Origin: Paludibacteraceae bacterium
GTDB lineage: Bacteria > Bacteroidota > Bacteroidia > Bacteroidales > Paludibacteraceae
Direction: 5' to 3'
DNA length: 64,000 bases
Assembly (NCBI GenBank): GCA_017630395.1
Contig: JAGBVI010000001.1
Span: 62,001 to 126,000 of the forward strand
Positions 1-7,602 of the stretch are shown here, one piece after another. Below the pieces are notes generated by a model that did not search any database, was not told the origin of the DNA, and worked only from the letters and a program-made list of their open reading frames with translations. The position numbers and the translations under genes are program-made. Every line of letters begins with the position of its first letter. The stretch's first letter is position 1.

Positions 1-815
1 ATTTCTTCCGCATGAACTATGCTTTTTGCTCCATCACAAATTTTTTTCCATACAAATCTGCCACCTAATGCAGCAATAGCACCGCCCACACCTTTTGCAA
101 TGTCTTTTGCCATATTTGCAGCACCATATACAGGTTCTAAAAGACTCTTGTCTTCACCACCCTTTAACCAATCAGCAGCACCCATAGCACCCCTACCGAG
201 CGTTTTTAATGCACCCCATGCACCTTTTGTTACTGATTTACCTGCTTCAACTCCAGCTTTACCAGCAGTGATACCCATTTTGAGAGCTTTCTTTGCCTTT
301 GAATCATCCCATTTTTTAGCGGTTTGGTCTGCTTTACCTTCAAGACTTTCCCCATAAACTACATCAATACCATCATTAGATATATTTGTAGCACTCACGT
401 CAATGAGTGCTTTAAGTTCGTTCTCTACAAATCCCTTTGAAATTAGAATAGGATTTGTATTAGTGCTTCTATCAGAAACTGAAAATGGAATTTTTTTATA
501 ATCTTCTCCCGCAAATTTGATATCAAGTTCAATAACAGGACGGTTTTCGATGTTACCTCCACCCATGTTTATTTCAATAGTATCAATAACCTTGGCTTGA
601 ATCTTTTTTTCATTCCCCTTGTCATCATGAGTAGTAAACATCAATTCAGAACCTTGCTGATGGAAGTCAGTACCATGAATAACATTATATCCACCGTTAC
701 CACTATCAATCTTTGCCGATAATTCACCAAGTCCCTTAATAAGGACAGGTTCTTCAAGACCAATTACCAAGCGTTCTAATAAAACCTTTTGTTCAAGAAA
801 ATCTAAGTATGTCAT
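1..815 (-). CDS. Retropepsin-like / ATP-dependent zinc protease-family protein, C-terminus cut by window edge
   Basis: The reading frame is open from ATG at 815 to the left edge (about 271 residues visible). Residues 25-145 resemble the aspartic-protease-like fold of the 'ATP-dependent zinc protease' family (PF05618). A D-S-G motif (AKIDSGNGGYNVIHG) replaces the usual DTGA, a central segment reads EINMGGGNIENRPVIELDI, and a distal DRSTNTNPILISKGF block ends in DVS, matching the family's R..m.YP.LLGR...VD pattern. After it comes a Gly/Ala/Lys-rich tail with an amphipathic look. Its ATG overlaps the stop of the upstream gene by 4 nt (ATGA), so the two are co-translated. Such domains occur in T4-like phages; a role in head maturation is only a guess. 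Confidence 0.5.
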   Translation of the reverse strand, partial: MTYLDFLEQKVLLERLVIGLEEPVLIKGLGELSAKIDSGNGGYNVIHGTDFHQQGSELMFTTHDDKGNEKKIQAKVIDTIEINMGGGNIENRPVIELDIKFAGEDYKKIPFSVSDRSTNTNPILISKGFVENELKALIDVSATNISNDGIDVVYGESLEGKADQTAKKWDDSKAKKALKMGITAGKAGVEAGKSVTKGAWGALKTLGRGAMGAADWLKGGEDKSLLEPVYGAANMAKDIAKGVGGAIAALGGRFVWKKICDGAKSIVHAEE

Positions 816-1165
816 TGTAAAATAATATCACCTGTTAGAATTTGTGGCTCACTCTCCATAGCCTGATTATTGTTATAGTCCATGAGAGAATTGAGAGTAT
901 CATTGAATTCTTTCAACTTATTCTCCACTTCCATCAAACCCATCATAAGGAATGAATCGTCAGTCGTTCCTGAATTGACAATGTTATTCTGAATGGTATC
1001 ACAAAGGTTACGAATGTTAATGAGTGTAGCAATGGTAGGAGATGAAGGCAATTCTTCAACAGGCTCATCTTCAATAAAATCCTCATCATCATCGTAGTAT
1101 GTAGGGGCAGCACTTATCCATGAAAAATCATCACCTCTTGAAGAGATAATGTTTTCAATAATCAT
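812..1165 (-). CDS. Hypothetical acidic virion-region protein (117 aa)
   Basis: I do not recognise a family. The N-terminal third is strongly acidic with a YYDDDEDFIEDEP run; the rest is predicted helical with a hydrophobic repeat around residues 45-95. It ends in TGA that overlaps the ATG of the protease-like gene, and a TAAATAAAG box lies upstream on the same strand, so it looks like the first gene of a late operon running leftwards. Confidence 0.6.
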   Translation of the reverse strand: MIIENIISSRGDDFSWISAAPTYYDDDEDFIEDEPVEELPSSPTIATLINIRNLCDTIQNNIVNSGTTDDSFLMMGLMEVENKLKEFNDTLNSLMDYNNNQAMESEPQILTGDIILQ

Positions 1166-1199
1166 ACTAACACTTTTTTCACCACAATCCTACATTTTA

Positions 1200-1209
1200 C
1201 TTTATTTAG
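1200..1209 (-). promoter_or_regulatory. Late-type TAAATAA box
   Basis: On the minus strand this reads ACTAAATAAA, resembling the T4 late -10 (TATAAATA). It lies about 35 nt before the ATG at 1165. The same box precedes most virion genes in this window. Confidence 0.4.
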
Positions 1210-1215
1210 TCAGGA

Positions 1216-1230
1216 GAACTGTGTTATAAT
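1216..1230 (+). promoter_or_regulatory. GAAC-N5-TATAAT promoter
   Basis: GAACTGTGTTATAAT, with the ATG at 1239 only 8 nt after TATAAT. One of twelve instances of the same 15-nt module in the window; a start point about 7 nt after TATAAT would give an almost leaderless message. Confidence 0.65.
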
Positions 1231-1238
1231 AAGAATAT

Positions 1239-2006
1239 ATGAAGATTGCAATCATAGGACAAAACATTGAAGCTAAGAAGAAAATTCTTGAGAAGTTCCT
1301 TGAACTTTGTTCTGATTATGGTACATTGGTAGAGACCATTTATGATGAGAAAGTAACTGTACCTGATGATGTGAAGTTCAATGAGGAATGGAATGAGACT
1401 GAGAAGGAAGTGTATAAGCGAATCGCATTCCTTACTACTCAGCATGACAAGTATGCTGATAAGGAAAATGTAATCTGGGTAGGACATAGCCTTGACATTC
1501 TTATGGAGACAATTGCTCTCAATGAAATGGAAGAAGTAGGTTCTGACTTTGTGGAGAAGATTATCTATTGGAATCAGAAGCTCATGAAGAAACTTGACCT
1601 TATCTATTGGCTTCCTGATTCTGAAAAGGTTCTTACCGACATCAAAGAGGATGAAGAGATTGACCTTGATAAGTGGTTTGAACATTCCGTTGAAGTTGCT
1701 TATAATAACATCTGGGATGATTACATTAACAACTTTGACCATTCAGTAATTCTTCCAAGACACTGCCCAGGTATGGGAGTATTTGAATCAGAAGCACCCT
1801 CAGCAGAACTTGCGGACATTGTTCAAGACCTCCATGCTACTGAGGGTAAGGATACAAGACTTGATGACATTGCTAAACTTGACCGCATTATTAAGGACAA
1901 GCGTTTGCTCGATGGTATGAAAAAGGCTCTCATGCAGAACACAATTCCTCTTCCAAGTGGTGAAAGAGTAAGTTCAGGGGAAATTTCCCTTGAAAATCCG
2001 CTCTAA
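1239..2006 (+). CDS. Degenerate nucleoside-kinase / AAA-like protein (255 aa)
   Basis: The start MKIAIIGQNIEAKKKILEKF has the strand-loop-helix layout of a P-loop NTPase, but the loop lacks the GxxxxGK(S/T) lysine-serine pair. The middle (ENVIWVGHSLDILMETIAL, then DLIYWLPDSEKVL) resembles the body of phage AAA_28 or NadR-type kinases. The C-terminal 60 residues are an added helical segment. ATG follows a GAAC-TATAAT promoter at nearly zero leader length. It may have lost ATP binding or be a different Rossmann-like fold; function is unassigned. Confidence 0.45.
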   Translation: MKIAIIGQNIEAKKKILEKFLELCSDYGTLVETIYDEKVTVPDDVKFNEEWNETEKEVYKRIAFLTTQHDKYADKENVIWVGHSLDILMETIALNEMEEVGSDFVEKIIYWNQKLMKKLDLIYWLPDSEKVLTDIKEDEEIDLDKWFEHSVEVAYNNIWDDYINNFDHSVILPRHCPGMGVFESEAPSAELADIVQDLHATEGKDTRLDDIAKLDRIIKDKRLLDGMKKALMQNTIPLPSGERVSSGEISLENPL

Positions 2007-2071
2007 TTTGAAGAAAAATGTAAATTTTTGCATAAAAATTCAAAAAAGTTGAGAATTTTGCCAAAAAGTTC

Positions 2072-2100
2072 TTGACTTTTTCTTTATAATCGTGTATAAT
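2072..2100 (+). promoter_or_regulatory. sigma70-like promoter
   Basis: TTGACT, 17-nt spacer, TATAAT. The roughly 65-nt leader contains a CCCACAAGGGTGGG hairpin and a GAAAGGAC Shine-Dalgarno before ATG 2171, so this message is leadered. Confidence 0.75.
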
Positions 2101-2170
2101 CTGCGTGTACCCACAAGGGTGGGACTAAGAAACAGACAGAACAACACGAATTAGAAAGGACATCACGATT

Positions 2171-2512
2171 ATGAAGAACAACGCTATGACCAAGGCTCAG
2201 CTCGCTGAAATGAAGAAGGCTCTCCGTGAGATGAATCTCATGACTGTAGAGGAAGTAAAGGCTGCTATGGCAGACCATAAAGAAGTAACTCTTACTTTCT
2301 ATAAAATGGATGGGTCTGTTCGTGTCATGAAAGCCAATCGTAATTTCGCATACGATGAACAAAATAAGGATGTCACTGGTTATGTAGCTCCTAGTGGTGT
2401 TGGACTTCGTTATGATAATACCGCAAAGAAGTTAGTAACGGTTTATGACCTTGAAAAGAAAGAATTTCGTCAAGTTCCAGCCAATCGCATGATTAGCGTG
2501 GTTGTTGATTAA
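2171..2512 (+). CDS. WYL_2 / Sm-like family small protein (113 aa)
   Basis: Residues 30-113 match the phage 'WYL_2, Sm-like' family (PF10902): a beta strand VTLTFYKMDGSVRVMKA, a glycine turn, then YDLEKKEFRQVPANRM near the C-terminus, the R-x-(V/I)-P-x-N-R signature. A second copy of the signature is in the gene at 4279. Such proteins are common in T4-like genomes and have no proven role. It is the only gene between a strong sigma70-like promoter and a strong terminator, which suggests high early expression. Confidence 0.65.
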   Translation: MKNNAMTKAQLAEMKKALREMNLMTVEEVKAAMADHKEVTLTFYKMDGSVRVMKANRNFAYDEQNKDVTGYVAPSGVGLRYDNTAKKLVTVYDLEKKEFRQVPANRMISVVVD

Positions 2513-2530
2513 AAACCGTGATACACATTC

Positions 2531-2569
2531 AAAAAAGAAACCTCGTTTTATCAACGAGGTTTCTTTTTT
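2531..2569. terminator. Bidirectional rho-independent terminator
   Basis: The stem AAACCTCG/CGAGGTTT is flanked by A-tract and T-tract, so it can end both the rightward small gene and the leftward structural gene at 2574. Confidence 0.85.
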
Positions 2570-2573
2570 GTTA

Positions 2574-3437
2574 TTATTGTTGTTCTTCATTTAATTTTTT
2601 CTACAACTATGAAAGAATGTCGGATATGTTTACCACAGTTGATTCTAATGCACTAAGTTTAATTTCAATGTCATCAACCTTTTTAAAATAATCGTCCAAA
2701 TATAAATTAAGAGTTTTTGTTTCCGTTATGGTGTCAGTACCTCCCTCAACGATTATCGTTTTAACCCTTGAATGTTTTATTCCTTCGGAAGTTTTGAGAT
2801 TTGAAACATCATCCTCCAATAATTTAATTCTTTCTTTAATTGGCGTTTCTGTCGTTTCTGTTGTTTCTGAATCAACTTCAAGACCATCAAGAGCTTTTAA
2901 TCTATTTTCAATTTTGTCTATTCTTGGAGTTGATTTATCTTCTATTTTGATGTAATCTTCTTCGTTGTGCTCGTATGGATTTTCACCATCTGGTTTATGT
3001 GTAGATTCAAGTTCATTACCTTCCAAGATGCTTAATCTTGTCATTATGTTGTTTATTCTTATTCCTTCTGGTGGTTCAGGATTCCATTTTTCAGCTTCCT
3101 GAGCAGAAATACCCTCACCTTCCTCTGGTATATTATATTTTGTATAATCAATGCAAAGTTCATTAGAGATATCACGAACCGCATCATCTAAGTTTTCCAA
3201 GCGCAAACGATAATCATCAAAATAATTTTTGACTTCATCGATGTATGATTTGATGTCATCTATTGTGTCTCCGAACTCTGTATGGTCGGCAGGGACTTTG
3301 ACATTCTCCCAGTCTACTAATGCTGTGCCATTATCAGTTTGTATAAGCAATCTATCACCATTTACCAATTTCAAATTCTCTGGCAAATCTTCAATAGACG
3401 CATATACCTTATTTCTTCCGATTGTTGTGAAACTCAT
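2574..3437 (-). CDS. Coiled-coil virion structural protein (287 aa with readthrough)
   Basis: The N-terminal 50 residues (SFTTIGRNKVYASIEDL, NGDRLLIQTDNGTALVDW) look like an attachment motif seen in phage fibre or whisker proteins. They are followed by repeated heptad segments (residues 60-100, 130-150, 175-215, 245-276) split by acidic linkers. The standard code stops it at TAG 2607-2609; reading TAG as Gln, including a second TAG at 2601-2603, gives eleven more residues to a TAA. A TATAAATAAG box precedes the ATG. A trimeric fibre or whisker role is inferred only from composition. Confidence 0.55.
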
Positions 3438-3443
3438 TACTCA

Positions 3444-3453
3444 CTTATTTATA
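3444..3453 (-). promoter_or_regulatory. Late-type TATAAATAAG box
   Basis: On the minus strand TATAAATAAG lies 6 nt before ATG 3437. It abuts the divergent GAAC promoter at 3454, giving a late/middle divergent pair. Confidence 0.45.
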
Positions 3454-3468
3454 GAACATCTGTATAAT
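3454..3468 (+). promoter_or_regulatory. GAAC-N5-TATAAT promoter
   Basis: GAACATCTGTATAAT, then 6 nt, then ATG 3475; predicted leaderless. Confidence 0.65.
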
Positions 3469-3474
3469 ATATGT

Positions 3475-3864
3475 ATGGACTTCAAAGAATTCTACAAGCT
3501 TCTTGATGAAGCTATTGCCAAAGATGTATCAGGTGTTGTAGCATCTGATGAGAATTATAATGCTTTCATTTTTAATCGTTATCTGTCATTCTATCATCCA
3601 CAGATAGCAATCCTGTTAGCCAAGACTACGAACCGTGTTCATTGGATTCCTGATGGAGAGAATGAGGAGATGTCTTTCAAGTGTATGAAGGGTGTTCTTC
3701 CCAAACTTCCCAAGGCATTCATCCAGTATGTGAAGAAACCTGCGGTTGTGGCAGCTCAAGAATTGGAAATAACAGAGGATGAGATTAAAGATGAAGCAGC
3801 GTTCCTTGAATGTTCAAAAAGAGAAATTAGAAATTTGATATTAGATTATGCAAAACGAAGCTGA
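3475..3864 (+). CDS. Clamp-loader small-subunit-like protein (T4 gp62-like, 129 aa)
   Basis: The central block FIFNRYLSFYHPQIAILLAK followed by a short loop, an acidic turn and LPKLPKAFIQYVKK fits the pattern of phage clamp-loader small subunits: an NR-x-LS segment, a conserved Asn, then a basic (K/R)-rich helix. It is shorter than T4 gp62 (187 aa). I chose ATG 3475 because it lies 6 nt after the promoter's TATAAT; the longer frame would run through that promoter. Its 3' end overlaps the next gene by 17 nt. No large clamp-loader subunit is in the window, so the call rests on pattern only. Confidence 0.45.
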   Translation: MDFKEFYKLLDEAIAKDVSGVVASDENYNAFIFNRYLSFYHPQIAILLAKTTNRVHWIPDGENEEMSFKCMKGVLPKLPKAFIQYVKKPAVVAAQELEITEDEIKDEAAFLECSKREIRNLILDYAKRS

Positions 3865-4282
3865 AAGAGAGAGATTGTTCAATCAGGTGAATCCTATCAG
3901 TCGTTCTGACATTGACCTTGAGGGTGCAAATGTTAGCCGTGAGGTAGGTTTAGGTGATAAGTGGGTAATTGAAAGATTGCTCGCAGACTTCATTCTACTT
4001 GAATACATTGACGTGAATAAGGGTCAATTTATGGATGAAGATGGATTTTATGTTGTGAAGAAAGAGAGTAAACAGTGGCGTAAGGCTGTCGTTCGTTGTA
4101 TTTCTCCTTGGAGTGCTCAGCACTTTGATTTGAAGTATGGCGATACTGTTCTTCTTCCCGATGATAAGGGATTGAAACTTGGTAAGACACAGTGCCAAGC
4201 ACCTGATGGTTCTATTCATGTTATTGAACATGGTGCATTTGTAAATGGTATGAAACTTCTTGGAGTTATTAAGTCTATATGA
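3848..4282 (+). CDS. GroES-like co-chaperonin candidate (144 aa)
   Basis: Residues 45-144 follow the GroES/gp31 strand order: FILLEYIDV, then a loop, a strand KAVVRCISPW, the hallmark FDLKYGDTVLLPDDKGLKL (compare 'vkvGDkVlf..y.G..v') and a terminal strand NGMKLLGVIKSI (compare 'ilrexdilaiie'). The segment GQFMDEDGFYVV could be the mobile loop. The N-terminal 45 residues are an extension. The phage also encodes a GroEL at 20249, so a dedicated lid, as T4 gp31 provides, makes sense. It sits between a gp62-like gene and a WYL_2-like gene, overlapping both. Confidence 0.5.
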   Translation: MQNEAERERLFNQVNPISRSDIDLEGANVSREVGLGDKWVIERLLADFILLEYIDVNKGQFMDEDGFYVVKKESKQWRKAVVRCISPWSAQHFDLKYGDTVLLPDDKGLKLGKTQCQAPDGSIHVIEHGAFVNGMKLLGVIKSI

Positions 4283-4587
4283 CAGTAGGTGAACTAAAAT
4301 CAATTACTGACGAAAATGTTGTTATTCTTCAATTTATTAAGAAGACAGATGGTAAATTAAGAATAATGACATGTACAACGTGCTATCCTTTATTGACCTC
4401 AAATGAGGGTTTAATGCGTTTGCATTTTAGAAAAACATATAACGACCCTCCTTATAATCCTCTCCCAGATAATTTAATTGTTTGGGATATTATAAAAGAA
4501 GATTATCGTCAGATACCCGCGAATAGAGTGAGAATTTAGAATATTATACCTGCTCTTGATTACTTGAAGATGTTACGTGGTCGCTAA
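4279..4587 (+). CDS. WYL_2 / Sm-like family protein with in-frame TAG (102 aa)
   Basis: It carries the family C-terminal signature EDYRQIPANRVRI and the front strand VVILQFIKKTDGKLRIM seen in the gene at 2171. The standard code ends it at TAG 4537-4539; reading TAG as Gln adds sixteen residues to TAA 4585. The ATG overlaps the upstream TGA (ATGA). Confidence 0.55.
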
Positions 4588-4595
4588 TAAATAAA
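4588..4595 (+). promoter_or_regulatory. Late-type TAAATAAA box
   Basis: TAAATAAA lies a few nt before the GTG start at 4601. Confidence 0.3.
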
Positions 4596-4600
4596 AATGA

Positions 4601-4936
4601 GTGGCAAATATCGTATCAGTAATTGAGGAAGGATTGGAAACATTAAAGGGTAAACATATTGTAATCTCCTACAATGAATCCAAGGTTGATGGTATACTTC
4701 AAACATTCAAATCGAAGGAATACTTTTACGAACTTGTATTGAAGAGCGGTCGCTATAAGAAAAAATTTGTATTGTTTTATCCCTTTTCTGCTAAGGTGGA
4801 AAAGGGTTCTCTATTGTTTGATTACAGAGTAAAGAAACTTCCTCCCTGTATTTCCTCAGAACTCGTGTATAATATGTTCGAGGGTGATTCTCACCCATTC
4901 TTTAACACGATAGTAAGAGTATGCGAATTGACTTGA
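4601..4936 (+). CDS. Hypothetical protein (111 aa)
   Basis: No family recognised. It appears beta-rich, with two Lys/Arg patches (SGRYKKKF, YRVKKLPP). The only in-frame start near the 5' end is GTG; an ATG 4 nt upstream is in another, quickly closed frame. Its last 16 nt overlap the ATG of the helicase, which suggests translational coupling. Confidence 0.45.
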   Translation: MANIVSVIEEGLETLKGKHIVISYNESKVDGILQTFKSKEYFYELVLKSGRYKKKFVLFYPFSAKVEKGSLLFDYRVKKLPPCISSELVYNMFEGDSHPFFNTIVRVCELT

Positions 4937-6573
4937 TATAGAATTTTCCTGATAAATGGACTCCTAATGAAGCGCAACAATTCATCCTCAATGAGTTAGC
5001 TAATGTTCTTGATGATGAAAGAAAGTTCATCATTATCTGTGCTCCAACAGGAAGTGGTAAGTCCATGATTGCTAAGACTTTATGTAATAGTTCCTCTTAT
5101 CCTACCAAGGAGTTTCAGAGGGATTGTATGAGTGGAGCGATGTATGACCCTAACAGAGTATCATTAGATACACATTTTCAGCGTAGCGGTTGTGCAGTAT
5201 TGACTTGTACCAAATCTCTCCAAGACCAGTATGTGACGGAATTTACGGATGGTAAGGCTCTTAAAGGTATGGTGAATTATCCTTGTACTGTCAATGAAGA
5301 CCATACTTACCAAGATGGTATCTGTAAGTTTGTGAGTGGTCAGAAAAAGATTTGTATGAAAGAGGGACAGTGTGCCTATATCAATCAGAGAGCATTGACG
5401 GACTGTAATCGTTCCCAGTTCTTCAACTATTCTGTATTCATGCAGCGTTCTCCTAAGGTTAAACATAAGGATTTTATTGTATGTGATGAGGCTTCTGAAT
5501 TGGAAGTAATACTTGTAGGCGAATATACAGTTGCTATTTCCATTGAACCTTTTATGGACTTGGTAAAAGTTGCACTTCCTCCTACTCCATTGAAGAAAGC
5601 TCCAAGAGGTGAGTATCTTACTTGGATAGATGAGTGTAGAGAAATCTGTGAGCAAGAGGTTGCTATTCTTGAAAATAACTGGTCAGAAGCACAGAAAGGA
5701 AATAAGAAAAAGAAGAAGATTCCTTATGCTGAATTGAACAGACATCGTAAATTGTCTGAGTATGCTCTCAAACTCAAAACTCTTTCTGAAACTTGGTGGG
5801 AGACTGAGTATCTCATTGAGAATGAGGATGATGTATTGGTATTCAAACCTTACAATATAGATAAGTTAGCTGACAGATTCTTGTTTAGTTATGGTCACAA
5901 GGTTGTTCTAATGAGTGCCACAATCATTGACCATGAGAACTTTGCTAAAACATTGGGGATTAAGCCTAATGATTATCACTACATTGAAGCACCTAGTATG
6001 TTTGACCCACAGAAAGCACCTATTAGAAAGGTTGGTGATTTTGGGATAACATATGCTAACAAGCGTGAAACTCTTCCTATTGTGTCACAGATTGCTCAGA
6101 GGTTATGTGAAGCCCACAGTGGCGAGAAAGGTATCATTCATTCACATTCAATGGAAATTCTTGAGTATGTTCGCAGAGCTATGGGAGGTGATAAGAGATT
6201 CCTTTATCGTGAAGATGACAGAACGAATGAGGACTTGATAAAGCAGCATAAGTTATCCACAAAGGATACAGTGCTAGTATCTCCATCAATGACACATGGT
6301 GTGGACTTAAAGGGTGACTTGGGTAAGTTCCAACTTATTATGAAAGCTCCTTTCAGCCCTATGGGTGATAATCGTATTAAGCGTAAGATGAAAGAAGACC
6401 CACAATGGTATACAAACATGATGCTTAGCACATTAGTACAGGCTTGTGGTAGATGTAACAGAACGGCTGCTGATGAAAGTGTTACATACATCCTAGATGC
6501 AACAGCTTGGAATACAATAATGAGGAACTTGAAGAGACTTCCTGAGTATTTCAGACAAAGATTGGAGGGTTAA
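4921..6573 (+). CDS. DinG/XPD-type superfamily 2 DNA helicase (550 aa)
   Basis: With TAG 4939-4941 read as Gln the gene starts at ATG 4921 and gains its Walker A motif (ICAPTGSGKSMIAKT), which the standard-code ORF from 5065 would lose. Later motifs include a 'TKSLQDQY' motif Ia, a cysteine cluster (residues about 115-160) typical of the XPD/DinG Fe-S domain, a DEAS (DEAH-like) motif II, SATI motif III, and a C-terminal GRCNR motif VI. The likely role is ATP-driven 5'-3' unwinding in phage replication or repair. A rho-independent terminator follows at once. Confidence 0.8.
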
Positions 6574-6590
6574 AAACCCTCCTTTTTTTA
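6564..6590 (+). terminator. Rho-independent terminator
   Basis: GGAGGGTT / AACCCTCC stem followed by TTTTTTT, straddling the helicase stop codon. Confidence 0.85.
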
Positions 6591-6610
6591 TTAAAAAATT
6601 CAAAAAGAGC

Positions 6611-6639
6611 TTGACAATTTTAGAATTTTAGTGTATAAT
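6611..6639 (+). promoter_or_regulatory. sigma70-like promoter
   Basis: TTGACA, 17-nt spacer, TATAAT; ATG 6649 follows 9 nt later, so the leader is only a few nt. Confidence 0.75.
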
Positions 6640-6648
6640 CTCCTTGTC

Positions 6649-6798
6649 ATGAAAGAGAACAAGTTTATTAGTTGGGAAGAGATTAAGAAGGTACAGAATG
6701 AGAACCGTTGTTGTGTATTCACCGCACTTAACATCATCGCTCCTTCTTCGTCGCGGTTTGTTCGTGTAGATAGTGGGTATCTTGTAGTGGAAAAATAA
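6649..6798 (+). CDS. Small early protein (49 aa)
   Basis: An intact 49-codon frame (starts MKENKFISWEEIKKVQ, ends SGYLVVEK-TAA) isolated between a consensus promoter and a rho-independent terminator, which is the best reason to believe it. No domain recognised. Being short, monocistronic and strongly promoted is typical of an early host-takeover peptide, but that is inference. Confidence 0.55.
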   Translation: MKENKFISWEEIKKVQNENRCCVFTALNIIAPSSSRFVRVDSGYLVVEK

Positions 6799-6810
6799 TG
6801 GAAAAAAAAT

Positions 6811-6842
6811 AAAAAACCAACTCATATTTGAGTTGGTTTTTT
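6811..6842. terminator. Rho-independent terminator
   Basis: AAAAAACCAACTC / GAGTTGGTTTTTT hairpin; its A and T tracts could serve the converging gene at 6868 as well. Confidence 0.85.
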
Positions 6843-6867
6843 ATAATATATTTCTATCCGTTAAGAA

Positions 6868-7536
6868 TTAACGCTGAATGTCAAGAATCTTCTTACCAGG
6901 CTTAGCCTTAGCACCAGCAACGGTAGCCTTGCGGTCAACGGAAGGAGTTCCCTTCTTGCGCTCAGGAGCACCAACAGCGGTAGCAGCCTCACCCTCACGA
7001 GAAGTTACTTTGGAGAAGTCACCTTCGCCAGTTCCCTTGCGATTTACATCAGGAGTTCCCTTCTTGCGGGCAGGAGCGGAAGTCGTGGAAGAAAGAGTGG
7101 CAGCGGCAGCACCCTGACCATCACCGAGAACAGTTTCTTCGTCTTCTTCAAATACGCCCTCTTCCTCAAAATCAGGCTCAATCTCGTCCTCAACTGTCTC
7201 AGGCTCATCAGCAGGAATAACATCGTCCTCAGCCTCAAGCTCGTCCTCAATCTCAACATCATCAACTTCACCTTCGCCATCAACGAGAGCAAGGATAGAA
7301 CGAAGAGCAGCAACAAGGTCAGCAGAAAGAGTAATGGTTACATCACCTTCACCCTCAACAGCTTCCTCTGTACCGAACTCGTCAACAGGAGCATCCATCT
7401 CAGCGTCAAACTCATCTACGCCACCCTCAACAGGAGCAGCACCTTCCTCAGAAAGGGTAGCAATGTCTGCACCCTCATTGAGGTACTTCTTACAAAGAGC
7501 ATCAAAGCTCATACCTTCAAATAATTTCTTAGCCAT
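6868..7536 (-). CDS. Acidic prohead-scaffold-like protein (222 aa)
   Basis: The front two-thirds is extremely rich in Glu, Asp and Ala (for example EIEDELEAEDDVIPADEPE). The tail is basic and holds two copies of a KKGTP-x-V-(N/D)-RK motif about 45 residues apart, ending in KPGKKILDIQR. A helical segment VTITLSADLVAALRSILALV sits in the middle. An acidic body with a basic capsid-binding tail is a common layout of scaffolding or prohead-core proteins, and the gene is just downstream of terminase on the same strand. Codon use is more GC-rich than its neighbours. The function is inferred, not recognised. Confidence 0.5.
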   Translation of the reverse strand: MAKKLFEGMSFDALCKKYLNEGADIATLSEEGAAPVEGGVDEFDAEMDAPVDEFGTEEAVEGEGDVTITLSADLVAALRSILALVDGEGEVDDVEIEDELEAEDDVIPADEPETVEDEIEPDFEEEGVFEEDEETVLGDGQGAAAATLSSTTSAPARKKGTPDVNRKGTGEGDFSKVTSREGEAATAVGAPERKKGTPSVDRKATVAGAKAKPGKKILDIQR

Positions 7537-7540
7537 AATG

Positions 7541-7552
7541 CTTTTATTTAGT
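7541..7552 (-). promoter_or_regulatory. Late-type TAAATAAAAG box
   Basis: Minus strand ACTAAATAAAAG, a few nt before ATG 7536. Confidence 0.45.
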
Positions 7553-7602
7553 TATCTAGTTTGTAGTTCTGAATAAAAATGTTGAATAATTAAGCAGAAC
7601 TG

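Noticed and set aside
3229..3474. Longer N-terminus for the gp62-like gene
   Set aside because: It would run antisense through the structural gene at 2574-3437 and through the promoter at 3454.
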